A stretch of DNA of 10,603 bases from Nitrospirota bacterium (GTDB lineage: Bacteria; Nitrospirota; Thermodesulfovibrionia; Thermodesulfovibrionales; JdFR-85): contig WFTX01000219.1 in NCBI GenBank assembly GCA_015485235.1, positions 1-10,603 on the forward strand, given 5' to 3'. The notes under the pieces are model-generated. The model was given only the letters and a program-made list of their open reading frames with translations. It did no database searches and was not told where the DNA came from. Below, piece by piece: positions 1 through 6,405 of this stretch (position 1 is the stretch's first letter; each line of letters opens with the position of its first letter). Position numbers and translations under genes: made by a program.

Positions 1-939
1 AGGAACATAGGGGCCCGGGGGGGTACCGTTTACCGACTCATAGTACCTCCGGTAGTCATCTCTCATCCTCTCCTCCGATGTCCCATGCCCGGTGAAAAGG
101 TTTTTTCGGGAGAGGGCAAGATACCCACTCCAGGCCTCCAACCGGAGAGAGAGCTGGACCTTCTGAAGGGTATGGGCCTTCATCGTCTTGAAGTGTTTCG
201 GGAAGAGAAAACCGATGAGTATCAGGATAACGAGGGTGCTGGAGATAAGGATGGCAACAGGTCGCCTTACTCCTGAGGGGTTTTTGACTACCAGTATGAC
301 CCAGAAGACAAGAACAAAGGCAAGAGCGATCCATCCGCCCCTCACTCCCACGCTGATTATGCCTGCCGTCATGGCTATCGAGACAAGATACCAGAGTTTC
401 CTTTGTAGTCCTGTCCTCTGGTAAGCGAGGAGCAGTCCAAAGGGGAGAAAAAAGAGGAGAACCGTGGCAAAGTACCGGTCCTCGCCGTAATTGATGGTCC
501 CCTGTGAGATGAGGTCGCTTCCTGTCTGATAGATTGCATAGAGGAGATAGAGTATACCCCCTGTTCCGAGTATAAGGATTCCCCGCTTCTGACGCTCTTC
601 TGAAGAGAAAACATAAATCGATGCAGAGGCCAGGAGAAAGACCTTGAGGTATGTCCGTTTGAAGGAGAAAAGGGCTTCCAGAGGGGGATAATGCAGGAGA
701 GAGCTCAGAAGTCCGGAGAGGCAGAGGCCCGACAGGAGGAGGTAGAGAGGGTCTTTCCAGTTGAACCCCGGTGTTCTGGTAAGTGCAAGACCGGCAAGCC
801 ATATCCCGGTGGAGATATAAAATCCCGCCTCCCTCAGGGAACCGAGATGGCCGCCGAACATCAGGAGTATATAGATATAGAGTGAGCCCTCCATCACCCT
901 TTCGGCACGATCCTTAAGCAGAGGGGAGATCTCTCTCAT
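1..939 (-). CDS. O-antigen ligase / Wzy-like membrane protein, C-terminus missing
   Basis: The frame is open from an ATG at 937-939 to the window edge, giving 313 residues with no stop; the C-terminus is outside the window. The protein is strongly hydrophobic, with many membrane segments (for example residues 18-30, 40-55, 64-83, 97-111, 119-137, 157-173, 183-198, 202-218 and 228-246). Residues 197-204 (VGVRGGWI) resemble the conserved Arg-Gly turn of the Wzy_C/O-antigen ligase family (PF04932). Residues 266-287 (RLEAW...FTGHGT) resemble the R-x-x-x-W...G-x-G segment that precedes the large periplasmic loop. Family members transfer lipid-linked O-polysaccharide to the lipid A-core on the periplasmic side of the inner membrane, or polymerise it. 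It follows the upstream glycosyltransferase by 16 nt, so it is the distal gene seen in this LPS operon. Ligase and polymerase cannot be separated without the C-terminus. Confidence 0.85.
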   Translation of the reverse strand, partial: MREISPLLKDRAERVMEGSLYIYILLMFGGHLGSLREAGFYISTGIWLAGLALTRTPGFNWKDPLYLLLSGLCLSGLLSSLLHYPPLEALFSFKRTYLKVFLLASASIYVFSSEERQKRGILILGTGGILYLLYAIYQTGSDLISQGTINYGEDRYFATVLLFFLPFGLLLAYQRTGLQRKLWYLVSIAMTAGIISVGVRGGWIALAFVLVFWVILVVKNPSGVRRPVAILISSTLVILILIGFLFPKHFKTMKAHTLQKVQLSLRLEAWSGYLALSRKNLFTGHGTSEERMRDDYRRYYESVNGTPPGPYVP

Positions 940-955
940 GGCAGGTCGATCCCCT

Positions 956-2065
956 TCAGGCCTTTCCCGCTTCCCTGAGTACCGACAGGTACACTCTCAT
1001 CATCCCTTCACACATCCTTTCCTTTGTGAAACAGGCAGCCACCTTCTTCCGTCCCTCCCTTGCAAGGGCCCTTGCCCTTTCAGGCTGGTCAAGGAGTTCG
1101 ATTATAACATTTGAAAGCCCCCCGGGGTCTCCCGGTGGGACAAGCATGCCTGTCTTTTCATGCTCTATTACCTCTGTAACACCGTCCACCGAGGTCCCTA
1201 TTACAGGAACCTCCATGGCCATCGCCTCAAGAAAGGCGGTTCCAAGGGCCTCCTGGAGGGTGGGGAGCACAAAGAGGTCGAGTGCCCGGAGTATCCGGGG
1301 GACATCCCGTCTCCTGCCGAGCATTATTACCTGTTTTTCAAGGCCAAGCTGCTCTATGGCAGTATTGAGGTTCCTCCACTGGGGACCGTCTCCGGCAAAG
1401 ACGAAGCGGGCTTCAGGGAACCGCCGGAGCACTGCAGGTATGGCCTCAAGAAGATGGTGATGCCCCTTCTTCTTTCTGAGAATCCCTATAGTCCCGATCA
1501 GGGGAGCATCCCTTCTGATCCCGAGCTCTTCCCGGAATGTATAGTCATACATTTCAGGATTGAAAACCTCCGTGTTTACACCTGTGGGTACTGCCGTGAC
1601 CATACTTTCAGGAACCCCTTCTGATACAAGATAATTCTTTACATACTTGCTCACTGTAACCACTCTGTCCGGGAGGTTACGGTACGTGACAAGGGAGGTG
1701 ATGGGGAGCGCAAGATGCCGGGTCCTGACAATGGCAGGTCTTTTCCCGGAGAGTCTTCCTGCCAGCCCTGCAAGGAGACTGTCCTTACCGGAATGGGTAT
1801 TGATGATGTCAATCCGGTCATCTCTGATGATCCTTATCAACCGGAGTATGGCAGGGACATCGTAGCTCTTTCTCATGGGGACCTCACGTGTCAAGATCCC
1901 CTTCTCCCGTGCCCTTTCAAGGATTACGCTCCCTGGCGGGGAGGCAATAATAACTTCTACACCCCTCTCCTTCAGCCCTGTCGCTTCTTCAATGATCCTG
2001 TTTTCCTGTCCTCCCCAGCCAGGAGAGGATTCCGTGTGGAGAACCCTGAATTTATAATCAGTCAT
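956..2065 (-). CDS. GT4 family glycosyltransferase (LPS/O-antigen assembly)
   Basis: A 369-residue GT-B enzyme of family GT4 that would transfer a sugar from a nucleotide-sugar donor, probably to LPS core or O-antigen at the cytoplasmic face of the inner membrane. The N-terminal acceptor domain has the glycine-rich loop at residues 15-20 (PGWGGQ). The C-terminal domain begins near residue 188 with IGTIGILRKKKG and continues with FVFAGDGP (221-228). The GT4 EX7E signature is intact: E272 and E280 within EALGTAFLEAMA. Its length is normal. The ATG at 2063-2065 overlaps the end of the heptosyltransferase gene by 8 nt and has GAGG about 8 nt upstream, which supports this start and translational coupling. 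The sugar and linkage cannot be read from sequence. Confidence 0.9.
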   Translation of the reverse strand: MTDYKFRVLHTESSPGWGGQENRIIEEATGLKERGVEVIIASPPGSVILERAREKGILTREVPMRKSYDVPAILRLIRIIRDDRIDIINTHSGKDSLLAGLAGRLSGKRPAIVRTRHLALPITSLVTYRNLPDRVVTVSKYVKNYLVSEGVPESMVTAVPTGVNTEVFNPEMYDYTFREELGIRRDAPLIGTIGILRKKKGHHHLLEAIPAVLRRFPEARFVFAGDGPQWRNLNTAIEQLGLEKQVIMLGRRRDVPRILRALDLFVLPTLQEALGTAFLEAMAMEVPVIGTSVDGVTEVIEHEKTGMLVPPGDPGGLSNVIIELLDQPERARALAREGRKKVAACFTKERMCEGMMRVYLSVLREAGKA

Positions 2066-3218
2066 TTAAGTGCCTCAGGTGTCTGTCCAGTCTGTCTGTA
2101 GCCTGTGCCGGTGTTATCGCTTCAAGACACTTGCTCACCTTGGTCCCGTTACAGCCGTCCCGGTCACAGGGGATACAATCCCACTCGAGCTGAAGCACGG
2201 TATGCAGTCCTGCCTCCTGGAGGCCCTTTGAACTCCTGTAGGGTTGGACCTCCTCCTGCCTCTCATTCCCGTTCGGCCAGGGACCCCAGTTGAAGGCCCG
2301 GGTAGGACCGAAAAGGGCGACCACAGGGGTGTTCACGGCAGCAGCCATATGCATCGGGGCAGAGTCGATCCCGAAGAAGAGGTCCGCCTGTTCCGAGACC
2401 GCAGCAAGTTCCTTTAGGGTCAGTTGTCCCGCAAGGTTTATAATCTTAGGATGAGAGGAACTGGATTTCCCGGCAGCCTCCGTCATGATCTCATCCACCA
2501 TCCTGAGCTCCCGTTCTGCAGGGGAGGATGTGATCACCACGGAGTTGCCCTGTTCAGTCAGCCATCTGATCACCATGCCCATGTGTTCCGGCGGCCAGCA
2601 CTTGAAGAACCACCGTGATGTGGGATGTATATGAACCAGAGGCCCCCCTGCCCTGCTGGTGAGAGGTCCCAGAAGGGTCCTTACACGGCTCCTGGCCTCA
2701 TCAGGGATGGAGAGGCCTACACTGATAGCTCCGGGAGTGATCCCCAGGGGCTCAAGTAGGGAGAGGTTCTGTAAGACAGTATGACTCTGATGATCAATCT
2801 TCCGTGTGGCGGTGTAGAGCATCTTCTTCCCCGGGAAGCCCTTTCCCTTCGGGTCTACGCCGATCCGGACCCTTGCACCGGAGATGAACGAGACGAGGGC
2901 AGCACGGTCGCCACCGGTGAGATCGATCGACAGGTCAAAACCTGTGCCCCGTATCCTCCTGAGAAAGGCAGCTTCTTCAGCAAGGCGTTTTGGGAGGGGA
3001 AGAATCTTTACGGTTCTGTCGAAGACAAGGACTTCTTCAATATGAGGGTTGCCCGTCAACATCTCTTCGGTTCCTGAGTTCACGAGGGCCCATATCCTGG
3101 CATCAGGGAAGGTCCGGGCAAGGTGTTCGAAGACAGGGGCAGTAAGGAGCACATCCCCGATATGGCGGAGTTTTATTACAAGGATACCCTTTATTTTCTC
3201 CCTCTCCGGATGGTTCAT
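2058..3218 (-). CDS. waaQ: LPS heptosyltransferase III-like protein (GT9)
   Basis: A 386-residue GT9 (ADP-heptose:LPS heptosyltransferase) protein. The N-terminal motif KLRHIGDVLLT (residues 16-26, with D22 at the position of the catalytic Asp of the family) is typical. So are HPTSRWFFKCW (198-208), FGIDSAPMHMAA (282-293) and ALFGPT (301-306). HPTSRW-F-KCW and the Cys-bearing tail (C348, C351, C356, C364 in WDCIPC...C...SKC) recall the RfaQ/WaaQ subfamily that adds HepIII to HepII of the inner core. The start is an ATG overlapping the upstream stop as ATGA (4 nt). No heptosyltransferase I or II is visible in the window, so they must lie elsewhere. The GT9 call is firm; the HepIII assignment rests on motif resemblance. 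Confidence 0.88.
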   Translation of the reverse strand: MNHPEREKIKGILVIKLRHIGDVLLTAPVFEHLARTFPDARIWALVNSGTEEMLTGNPHIEEVLVFDRTVKILPLPKRLAEEAAFLRRIRGTGFDLSIDLTGGDRAALVSFISGARVRIGVDPKGKGFPGKKMLYTATRKIDHQSHTVLQNLSLLEPLGITPGAISVGLSIPDEARSRVRTLLGPLTSRAGGPLVHIHPTSRWFFKCWPPEHMGMVIRWLTEQGNSVVITSSPAERELRMVDEIMTEAAGKSSSSHPKIINLAGQLTLKELAAVSEQADLFFGIDSAPMHMAAAVNTPVVALFGPTRAFNWGPWPNGNERQEEVQPYRSSKGLQEAGLHTVLQLEWDCIPCDRDGCNGTKVSKCLEAITPAQATDRLDRHLRHLND

Positions 3219-4330
3219 GGCCTGTTCTCTGCGAGCTCCTTGATTATCTCCAGAAACCTGTTGAGCGAGTCCCTGAGGGGGTACCTCTCGGCGGTCTTCC
3301 GGGCCTCTGACCTGTGCAGAGGGAGATTCTCGAGTGCCCTTGAGATCTGTTCAGACAGTTCCTGCCGGCTGAAGGGATCGGTCACTATATATCCATCTCT
3401 TCCGGTCTGGATGATCTCCGAGGCTCCGTTATGGCTCGTTGTAACAACGGGCAGTCCCGATGCCAGTGCCTCTATCGTGGCATTACTGAAAGGGTCATAT
3501 AAGGTGGGTAGCACAAAGAGGTCAGCCCCCCTGTAAAAGGGCCGGGGATCCCTCACAGGGCCGCCGAAGACCACCCTGTCCTGCACCCCGTACCTGCTGG
3601 CCAGTCCGGCATACCTTTCCGTGTCTCCTCTGCCTATCACAAGCAAAGAGGCTTCCACTTCAATTTCAGGGAGTGCCGCTATCAATACTCCCAGCCCCTT
3701 CCTCCTGAAGTCAGAGCCCATGAAGAGAAGAAGATGGTGGTCCTCCGGGATATTGAACATCTTCCTGATGACTTCCCGTTCCGAGCCATCGCCCGGGCTG
3801 AAGGTCTCAAGGTCAACACCGTTGTAGATCACATCCAGGCGGTCCTCATCAACTGGATAATGCTTCAGGATGTCCCTCTTTACCATCAAGGAGTTTGCAA
3901 TTATCCTCGGAGTTTCCAGAAATATCTTCTCTTCAATACTCAGGAGGCTTCTGTGGAGGGGACTTGCATGGAAGGAAAGGCCCCTGAGCCGGCCCTCCGC
4001 TTTCCGCCTTATCTGAAGCCATCGCCTGTGGCACCCGTCACCTGCCCGGTAGATGTCTGTGCCCGGTGTTCTTTCCAGGGAGATGGAGCAGTCCGGTGAG
4101 ATCCTCCGGAGGGCCTCTGATGCACGCCGGTTGAACTCGAGCGTGGATAAGAGAGAGCTTCCGGCGTGGATATCAATCCGGACGATCTCCACCTCCGGGA
4201 TTTCCTCCCACTCGGAAGTGATCAGGAAGATCTCGTGCTTCTCCCCCCTCAGAAGGTTGAGGAGGCTTGAGAGATAGCGCTCAGCACCTCCAAAGAGGTT
4301 CATCCTTTTTTTAAGAAAGGCAATCTTCAC
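3215..4330 (-). CDS. WaaG-like GT4 glycosyltransferase, first gene of the LPS operon
   Basis: A 371-residue GT4 enzyme resembling WaaG/RfaG (LPS core glucosyltransferase I). Matching segments are FGGAERYL (13-20), TDIYRAGDGCHRRWL (91-105, compared with the DVYFAADVCY region of E. coli WaaG), LLFMGSDFRRKG (201-212, WaaG-like GSDF-RKG) and VTDPFSRQEL near 316-325. In the EX7E position the first acidic residue is Asp: D279 with E287 (DPFSNATIE). The start is taken as GTG at 4328-4330, because the first beta strand (KIAFL) needs it; starting at M10 would remove that strand. There is no clear Shine-Dalgarno sequence in front of it. It heads the minus-strand operon and overlaps the next gene by 4 nt. 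The substrate is inferred only from similarity to WaaG. Confidence 0.85.
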   Translation of the reverse strand: MKIAFLKKRMNLFGGAERYLSSLLNLLRGEKHEIFLITSEWEEIPEVEIVRIDIHAGSSLLSTLEFNRRASEALRRISPDCSISLERTPGTDIYRAGDGCHRRWLQIRRKAEGRLRGLSFHASPLHRSLLSIEEKIFLETPRIIANSLMVKRDILKHYPVDEDRLDVIYNGVDLETFSPGDGSEREVIRKMFNIPEDHHLLLFMGSDFRRKGLGVLIAALPEIEVEASLLVIGRGDTERYAGLASRYGVQDRVVFGGPVRDPRPFYRGADLFVLPTLYDPFSNATIEALASGLPVVTTSHNGASEIIQTGRDGYIVTDPFSRQELSEQISRALENLPLHRSEARKTAERYPLRDSLNRFLEIIKELAENRP

Positions 4331-4416
4331 TTGTACGGGAATTAATAGAGTCCCTGTCCGAACCTGAATATTCCCGGTTTGCAGTTTCAGATCAGAGATC
4401 TCTGTCGAGGTTCTAT

Positions 4417-4425
4417 ATTATATCA
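4417..4425 (-). promoter_or_regulatory. Extended -10 promoter for the LPS operon
   Basis: Read on the minus strand this is TGATATAAT, an exact TATAAT hexamer preceded by the TG-n extension of extended -10 sigma70 promoters. No good -35 hexamer lies 16-18 nt upstream, as is common for this class. Transcription would begin near 4410, giving a leader of about 80 nt before the GTG at 4330. It is the only promoter-like site seen in the 149-nt gap between the flavoprotein gene and the LPS operon. The assignment is from sequence only. Confidence 0.55.
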
Positions 4426-4479
4426 GACATGAAAGGTGGGAATCTCATCAGGCAGGTACAGGCAGAGTTTCTGTATGTC

Positions 4480-5568
4480 TTAAACGCCGGTATTTTTCAG
4501 TTCGTTCATCAGTTCTTTCACGCTTAATATCCGGTCTACCCGGTAGGCGTTCGTTCCGACGGTGTACAAGGGCTTTTCCTTGTCAGGGTTGTAGCCGGCT
4601 GAACTCAGAAGGCCGTTACAGATACAGAAATATGACTCATTGGACTCCTTGGCAGGACAGCGGGTGAACCTGCCTTCCTCATCCTTCAGAAGCACATATC
4701 CCTTGTCGCACCTGGGGGGACGTCTCCGATGGAGTGCATCCACATACATGGGAGATTCCTTAAGTACCCGGAAGGGCAGTCCACAGGGGGAGCCGGGGTT
4801 GTCGGCAACAACTATGTCCTCTCTACGCGCCCTCAAAACGGCCTCCTTGTATTCAGGGGTGGCAGAACTCTCAACCGTGGCAAGGAACCTTGTTCCCATC
4901 TGTACCCCGTCAGCCCCAAGCTCTAAAAAGCGCTTTATATCCTCGTGGGTGTATATGCCACCGGCAACAATAATTGGGAAATCACCATACTTCCTGGCCA
5001 CATCCTTGACAGGGGGGAGGAGGTTCTCCAGTCTGTTCTCCTCACGGTCTATCTGGTCAAAATGGAATCCAAGGTGTCCTCCTGCCAGAGGTCCCTCAAG
5101 GACCGCCGCATCAGGACGGTATCCCTGACGTTCCCACTTCCTGCAGATTATCTGAAGTGCCCTTGCCGATGATACTATGGGGATAAGGGCGGTATCTTTG
5201 GGTTTCTGGATGGAAGGCAGTGAGAGGGGAAGCCCTGCCCCGGAGATAATCATGTCAGCACCGGCATCAATTGCCCCCTTTACAGAGGCCTCATAGTCGC
5301 GCATAAGGGCGACCATGATGTTTATTCCAGCAACGCCGCCTTTGCTTTTTGCCAGAGAGACCTCTGCATAGGTTGCCTCGTAGGTGTTGAACTTCTTGTT
5401 ATATCTTTTGGAGAGAAGCCTGTCCAGTGCTGCACTCGAAATGATTCCTGCGCCTCCCTCGGCAGCCACAGCACTTGCCAGGGGAGAGAGTGAGACACCC
5501 ACTCCCATCCCCCCCTGGATGATGGGCACCTCAAGGGTGCAGTTCTTGATTTTTAAACTCGAAAACAA
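4480..5568 (-). CDS. Nitronate monooxygenase / 2-nitropropane dioxygenase family flavoprotein
   Basis: A 362-residue TIM-barrel FMN enzyme of the NMO/NPD family (PF03060), which also includes enoyl-ACP reductase FabK. Visible features are VPIIQGGMGVGVS (14-26), ISGAGLP (108-114), LEGPLAGGHLG (157-167, with H165 at the conserved catalytic His position), IVAGGIYTHED (200-210) and GVQMGTRFLAT (221-231), the last two forming the phosphate-binding part. After the barrel there is a Cys-containing extension with C287, C304, C315 and C317 that is absent from FabK and short NMOs. The start is TTG at 5566-5568: the protein's first strand begins directly after it, an in-frame TAG lies upstream, and GAAAGAGAG provides a modest ribosome site. 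It is a separate transcription unit. Nitronate oxidation is the family reaction; the natural substrate here is unknown. Confidence 0.88.
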   Translation of the reverse strand: MFSSLKIKNCTLEVPIIQGGMGVGVSLSPLASAVAAEGGAGIISSAALDRLLSKRYNKKFNTYEATYAEVSLAKSKGGVAGINIMVALMRDYEASVKGAIDAGADMIISGAGLPLSLPSIQKPKDTALIPIVSSARALQIICRKWERQGYRPDAAVLEGPLAGGHLGFHFDQIDREENRLENLLPPVKDVARKYGDFPIIVAGGIYTHEDIKRFLELGADGVQMGTRFLATVESSATPEYKEAVLRARREDIVVADNPGSPCGLPFRVLKESPMYVDALHRRRPPRCDKGYVLLKDEEGRFTRCPAKESNESYFCICNGLLSSAGYNPDKEKPLYTVGTNAYRVDRILSVKELMNELKNTGV

Positions 5569-5730
5569 ATGCTCTCTTTCAGTATCTTTGATTTCCAGAC
5601 AAAGTATCCAGTCCTACAACAATATTGTAACAAAAACTGAATCATTATGGAATGTCCCTGTCAGGCCGGTTTGATGTCGGGAGTTTGCAAGGCGGTTCCG
5701 CTGCTCAGGTCACCGGGACTTTGAGCATAG

Positions 5731-5739
5731 ATTATACCA
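5731..5739 (-). promoter_or_regulatory. Extended -10 promoter for the nitronate monooxygenase gene
   Basis: The minus strand reads TGGTATAAT: an exact TATAAT with a TG-n extension. A start near 5724 would give a leader of about 155 nt before the TTG start at 5568. There is no recognisable -35 hexamer. The octamer repeat array at 5765-5796 would lie just upstream, at roughly -40 to -72. Confidence 0.5.
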
Positions 5740-5764
5740 TAAGGACACATTTTTCTTGTTTTGA

Positions 5765-5796
5765 TATATTGGTGTACTGGTATATTAGTTATATAG
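5765..5796. repeat. Octamer tandem repeat, four units
   Basis: Four consecutive 8-nt units: TATATTGG, TGTACTGG, TATATTAG, TTATATAG (consensus about TRTATTRG). The same family recurs at 9881-9936 and 9960-9975. The 18-nt stretch beginning at 5763 (GATATATTGGTGTACTGG) matches the one beginning at 9958 with two differences. A period of 8 is not a multiple of 3, so it is unlikely to be coding. Confidence 0.8.
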
Positions 5797-5841
5797 GTAA
5801 TTGCGTTTCCCGCCTTCCACCTTTCTCGCTTTTATTACCAA

Positions 5842-5877
5842 ACCAACGAAATCAACGAGATAAACAAGACAAAGGAG
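5842..5877. repeat. Degenerate 9-nt tandem repeat, four units
   Basis: Units are ACCAACGAA, ATCAACGAG, ATAAACAAG and ACAAAGGAG. Adjacent units share 5-7 of 9 positions and the strand is purine-rich. It lies downstream of comEA in the intergenic region. No function is evident. Confidence 0.6.
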
Positions 5878-5890
5878 AGTGGCTTTCAGG

Positions 5891-5906
5891 CCTTCCCCGG
5901 GGAGTG
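5891..5906. repeat. Left arm of a 16-nt inverted repeat flanking comEA
   Basis: CCTTCCCCGGGGAGTG is the exact reverse complement of CACTCCCCGGGGAAGG at 6241-6256. It starts 16 nt beyond the comEA stop codon. The central TCCCCGGGGA is itself a palindrome. A direct 9-nt match, GGAGTGCTG (5901-5909 and 6255-6263), is superimposed on the arms. Confidence 0.85.
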
Positions 5907-5922
5907 CTGGAATGTTTTTCAG

Positions 5923-6213
5923 TTAGTTACGTGTCTCTTTGACCTCGAAGTGCTTCTTGAGTTCATCAAGGAGCTTCGGGCCAACCCCCTTCACTTCTGT
6001 CAGGTCATCCATGCTTGCAAGGCCACCCCTTTCGGTTATGAAAGAGACGATTGTTTCAGCCTTTTTCTGGCCGATTCCCTTCACAGCAATCAGGTCTTCA
6101 ACCGTGGCCTTGTTGATGTCCATCAGGCTTCCCGAGCCAGCGGCCAGAAGCGCTGTCCCAAGGATGATGGCGGAGATCGCCAGAATTACGATGATGGTTT
6201 TTCTGATTCTCAT
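5923..6213 (-). CDS. comEA: ComEA-like helix-hairpin-helix protein, secreted or membrane-anchored
   Basis: A 96-residue protein with a basic N-terminus and a hydrophobic segment at residues 7-25 (signal peptide or membrane anchor). A DINKATVEDL start (32-41) leads into two helix-hairpin-helix hairpins: VKGIGQKKAETI (44-55) and VKGVGPKLLDEL (74-85). This is the ComEA/HHH_3 arrangement, which binds double-stranded DNA without sequence specificity; in naturally competent bacteria ComEA pulls DNA across the envelope. No other competence genes are in the window, so a role in uptake is only a possibility, and such short forms are widespread. The ATG at 6211-6213 is fixed by a strong AAGGAGGG ribosome site. 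The gene stands alone on the minus strand, diverging from the HMA-like gene. Confidence 0.88.
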   Translation of the reverse strand: MRIRKTIIVILAISAIILGTALLAAGSGSLMDINKATVEDLIAVKGIGQKKAETIVSFITERGGLASMDDLTEVKGVGPKLLDELKKHFEVKETRN

Positions 6214-6219
6214 ATACTT

Positions 6220-6227
6220 CCCTCCTT
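6220..6227 (-). promoter_or_regulatory. Strong ribosome binding site of comEA
   Basis: The minus strand reads AAGGAGGG, 7 nt before the ATG when measured from the AAGGAGG core. This near-perfect Shine-Dalgarno sequence settles the comEA start. Confidence 0.85.
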
Positions 6228-6240
6228 ATTCAAGACATTT

Positions 6241-6256
6241 CACTCCCCGGGGAAGG
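6241..6256. repeat. Right arm of the 16-nt inverted repeat, in the comEA leader
   Basis: CACTCCCCGGGGAAGG, the exact reverse complement of 5891-5906. On the comEA transcript this segment can also form a local hairpin within 6241-6260, with CACTCC pairing GGAGTG. It ends 27 nt upstream of the comEA start codon. No U-tract follows it on either strand, so it is not a standard terminator. Confidence 0.85.
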
Positions 6257-6347
6257 AGTGCTGCCCCAAACGTTCAGATTTGTGTCCACAGGTATTATTC
6301 GGTGCTTTTCTACGAAGTGTTTGTCACTTGTGCCCCCCTCAGGACCG

Positions 6348-6377
6348 TTGTTATTTCCCGTCAGGATAGGTTAATAT
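6348..6377 (+). promoter_or_regulatory. Possible plus-strand promoter for the HMA-like gene and rpmE
   Basis: TTGTTA (6348-6353), an 18-nt spacer and TAATAT (6372-6377) each match 4 of 6 consensus positions. Initiation would fall near 6384, almost at the GTG at 6386, which would make the first message nearly leaderless. A dyad AAGTG-N5-CACTT (6315-6329) and two TCAGGA copies 22 nt apart (6339 and 6361) lie around it. It is weak but is the best plus-strand candidate in the divergent gap. Confidence 0.3.
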
Positions 6378-6405
6378 ATTATACTGTGTCGGTCCTCCGT
6401 GTCAA
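6378..6405 (-). promoter_or_regulatory. Consensus sigma70 promoter directed toward comEA
   Basis: On the minus strand TTGACA (complement of 6400-6405) is separated by 16 nt from TATAAT (complement of 6378-6383); both hexamers are perfect. Transcription would start near 6371, giving a leader of about 158 nt to the comEA ATG. The site overlaps the first codons of the plus-strand HMA-like gene (from 6386), so RNA polymerase bound here could interfere with that gene. Confidence 0.75.

Larger units (their letters stand above)
5569..5922. other. 354-nt intergenic region between the flavoprotein gene and comEA
   Basis: No convincing gene lies here; short open frames crossing it have no recognisable protein features and run antisense into comEA. 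It holds a 10-nt palindrome ACAATATTGT in the leader of the flavoprotein gene (within about 5618-5632), an extended -10 promoter for that gene (5731-5739), a four-unit octamer repeat (5765-5796), a degenerate 9-nt repeat (5842-5877) and one arm of a 16-nt inverted repeat (5891-5906). GCTCA/TGAGC (5703-5707 and 5722-5726) could form a weak hairpin at the start of the flavoprotein transcript. I recognised no riboswitch class. Confidence 0.7.

Noticed and set aside
56..802. Long minus-strand open frame of 248 codons in the left part of the window
   Set aside because: It is rich in Pro, Ser, Arg and Cys with no domain and overlaps, in another frame, the continuous hydrophobic O-antigen ligase-like frame that runs 939 to 1.
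1160..1624. Plus-strand open frames opposite the LPS genes, such as this 154-codon one and 1715-2101, 3123-3536 and 3734-4099
   Set aside because: They are antisense shadows of well-supported glycosyltransferase genes and have no motifs of their own.
5569..5724. Riboswitch in the long leader of the nitronate monooxygenase gene
   Set aside because: Only a weak 5-bp hairpin and a short palindrome are visible, with no conserved riboswitch core that I recognise and no terminator/anti-terminator pair.
5765..5796. Octamer array considered as a CRISPR
   Set aside because: Units of 8 nt are contiguous with no spacers, and no cas genes are present.
5891..6256. Inverted-repeat-flanked segment considered as an insertion sequence or MITE
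   Set aside because: There is no transposase, no target-site duplication outside the arms, and the cargo is a normal ComEA-like gene. Kept only as an open alternative in the finding.
5939..6385. N-terminal part of the 226-codon plus-strand frame ending at 6619
   Set aside because: This part is antisense to comEA and its leader and shows no domain. Only the last 77 codons (6386-6619) form a recognisable HMA-like protein.
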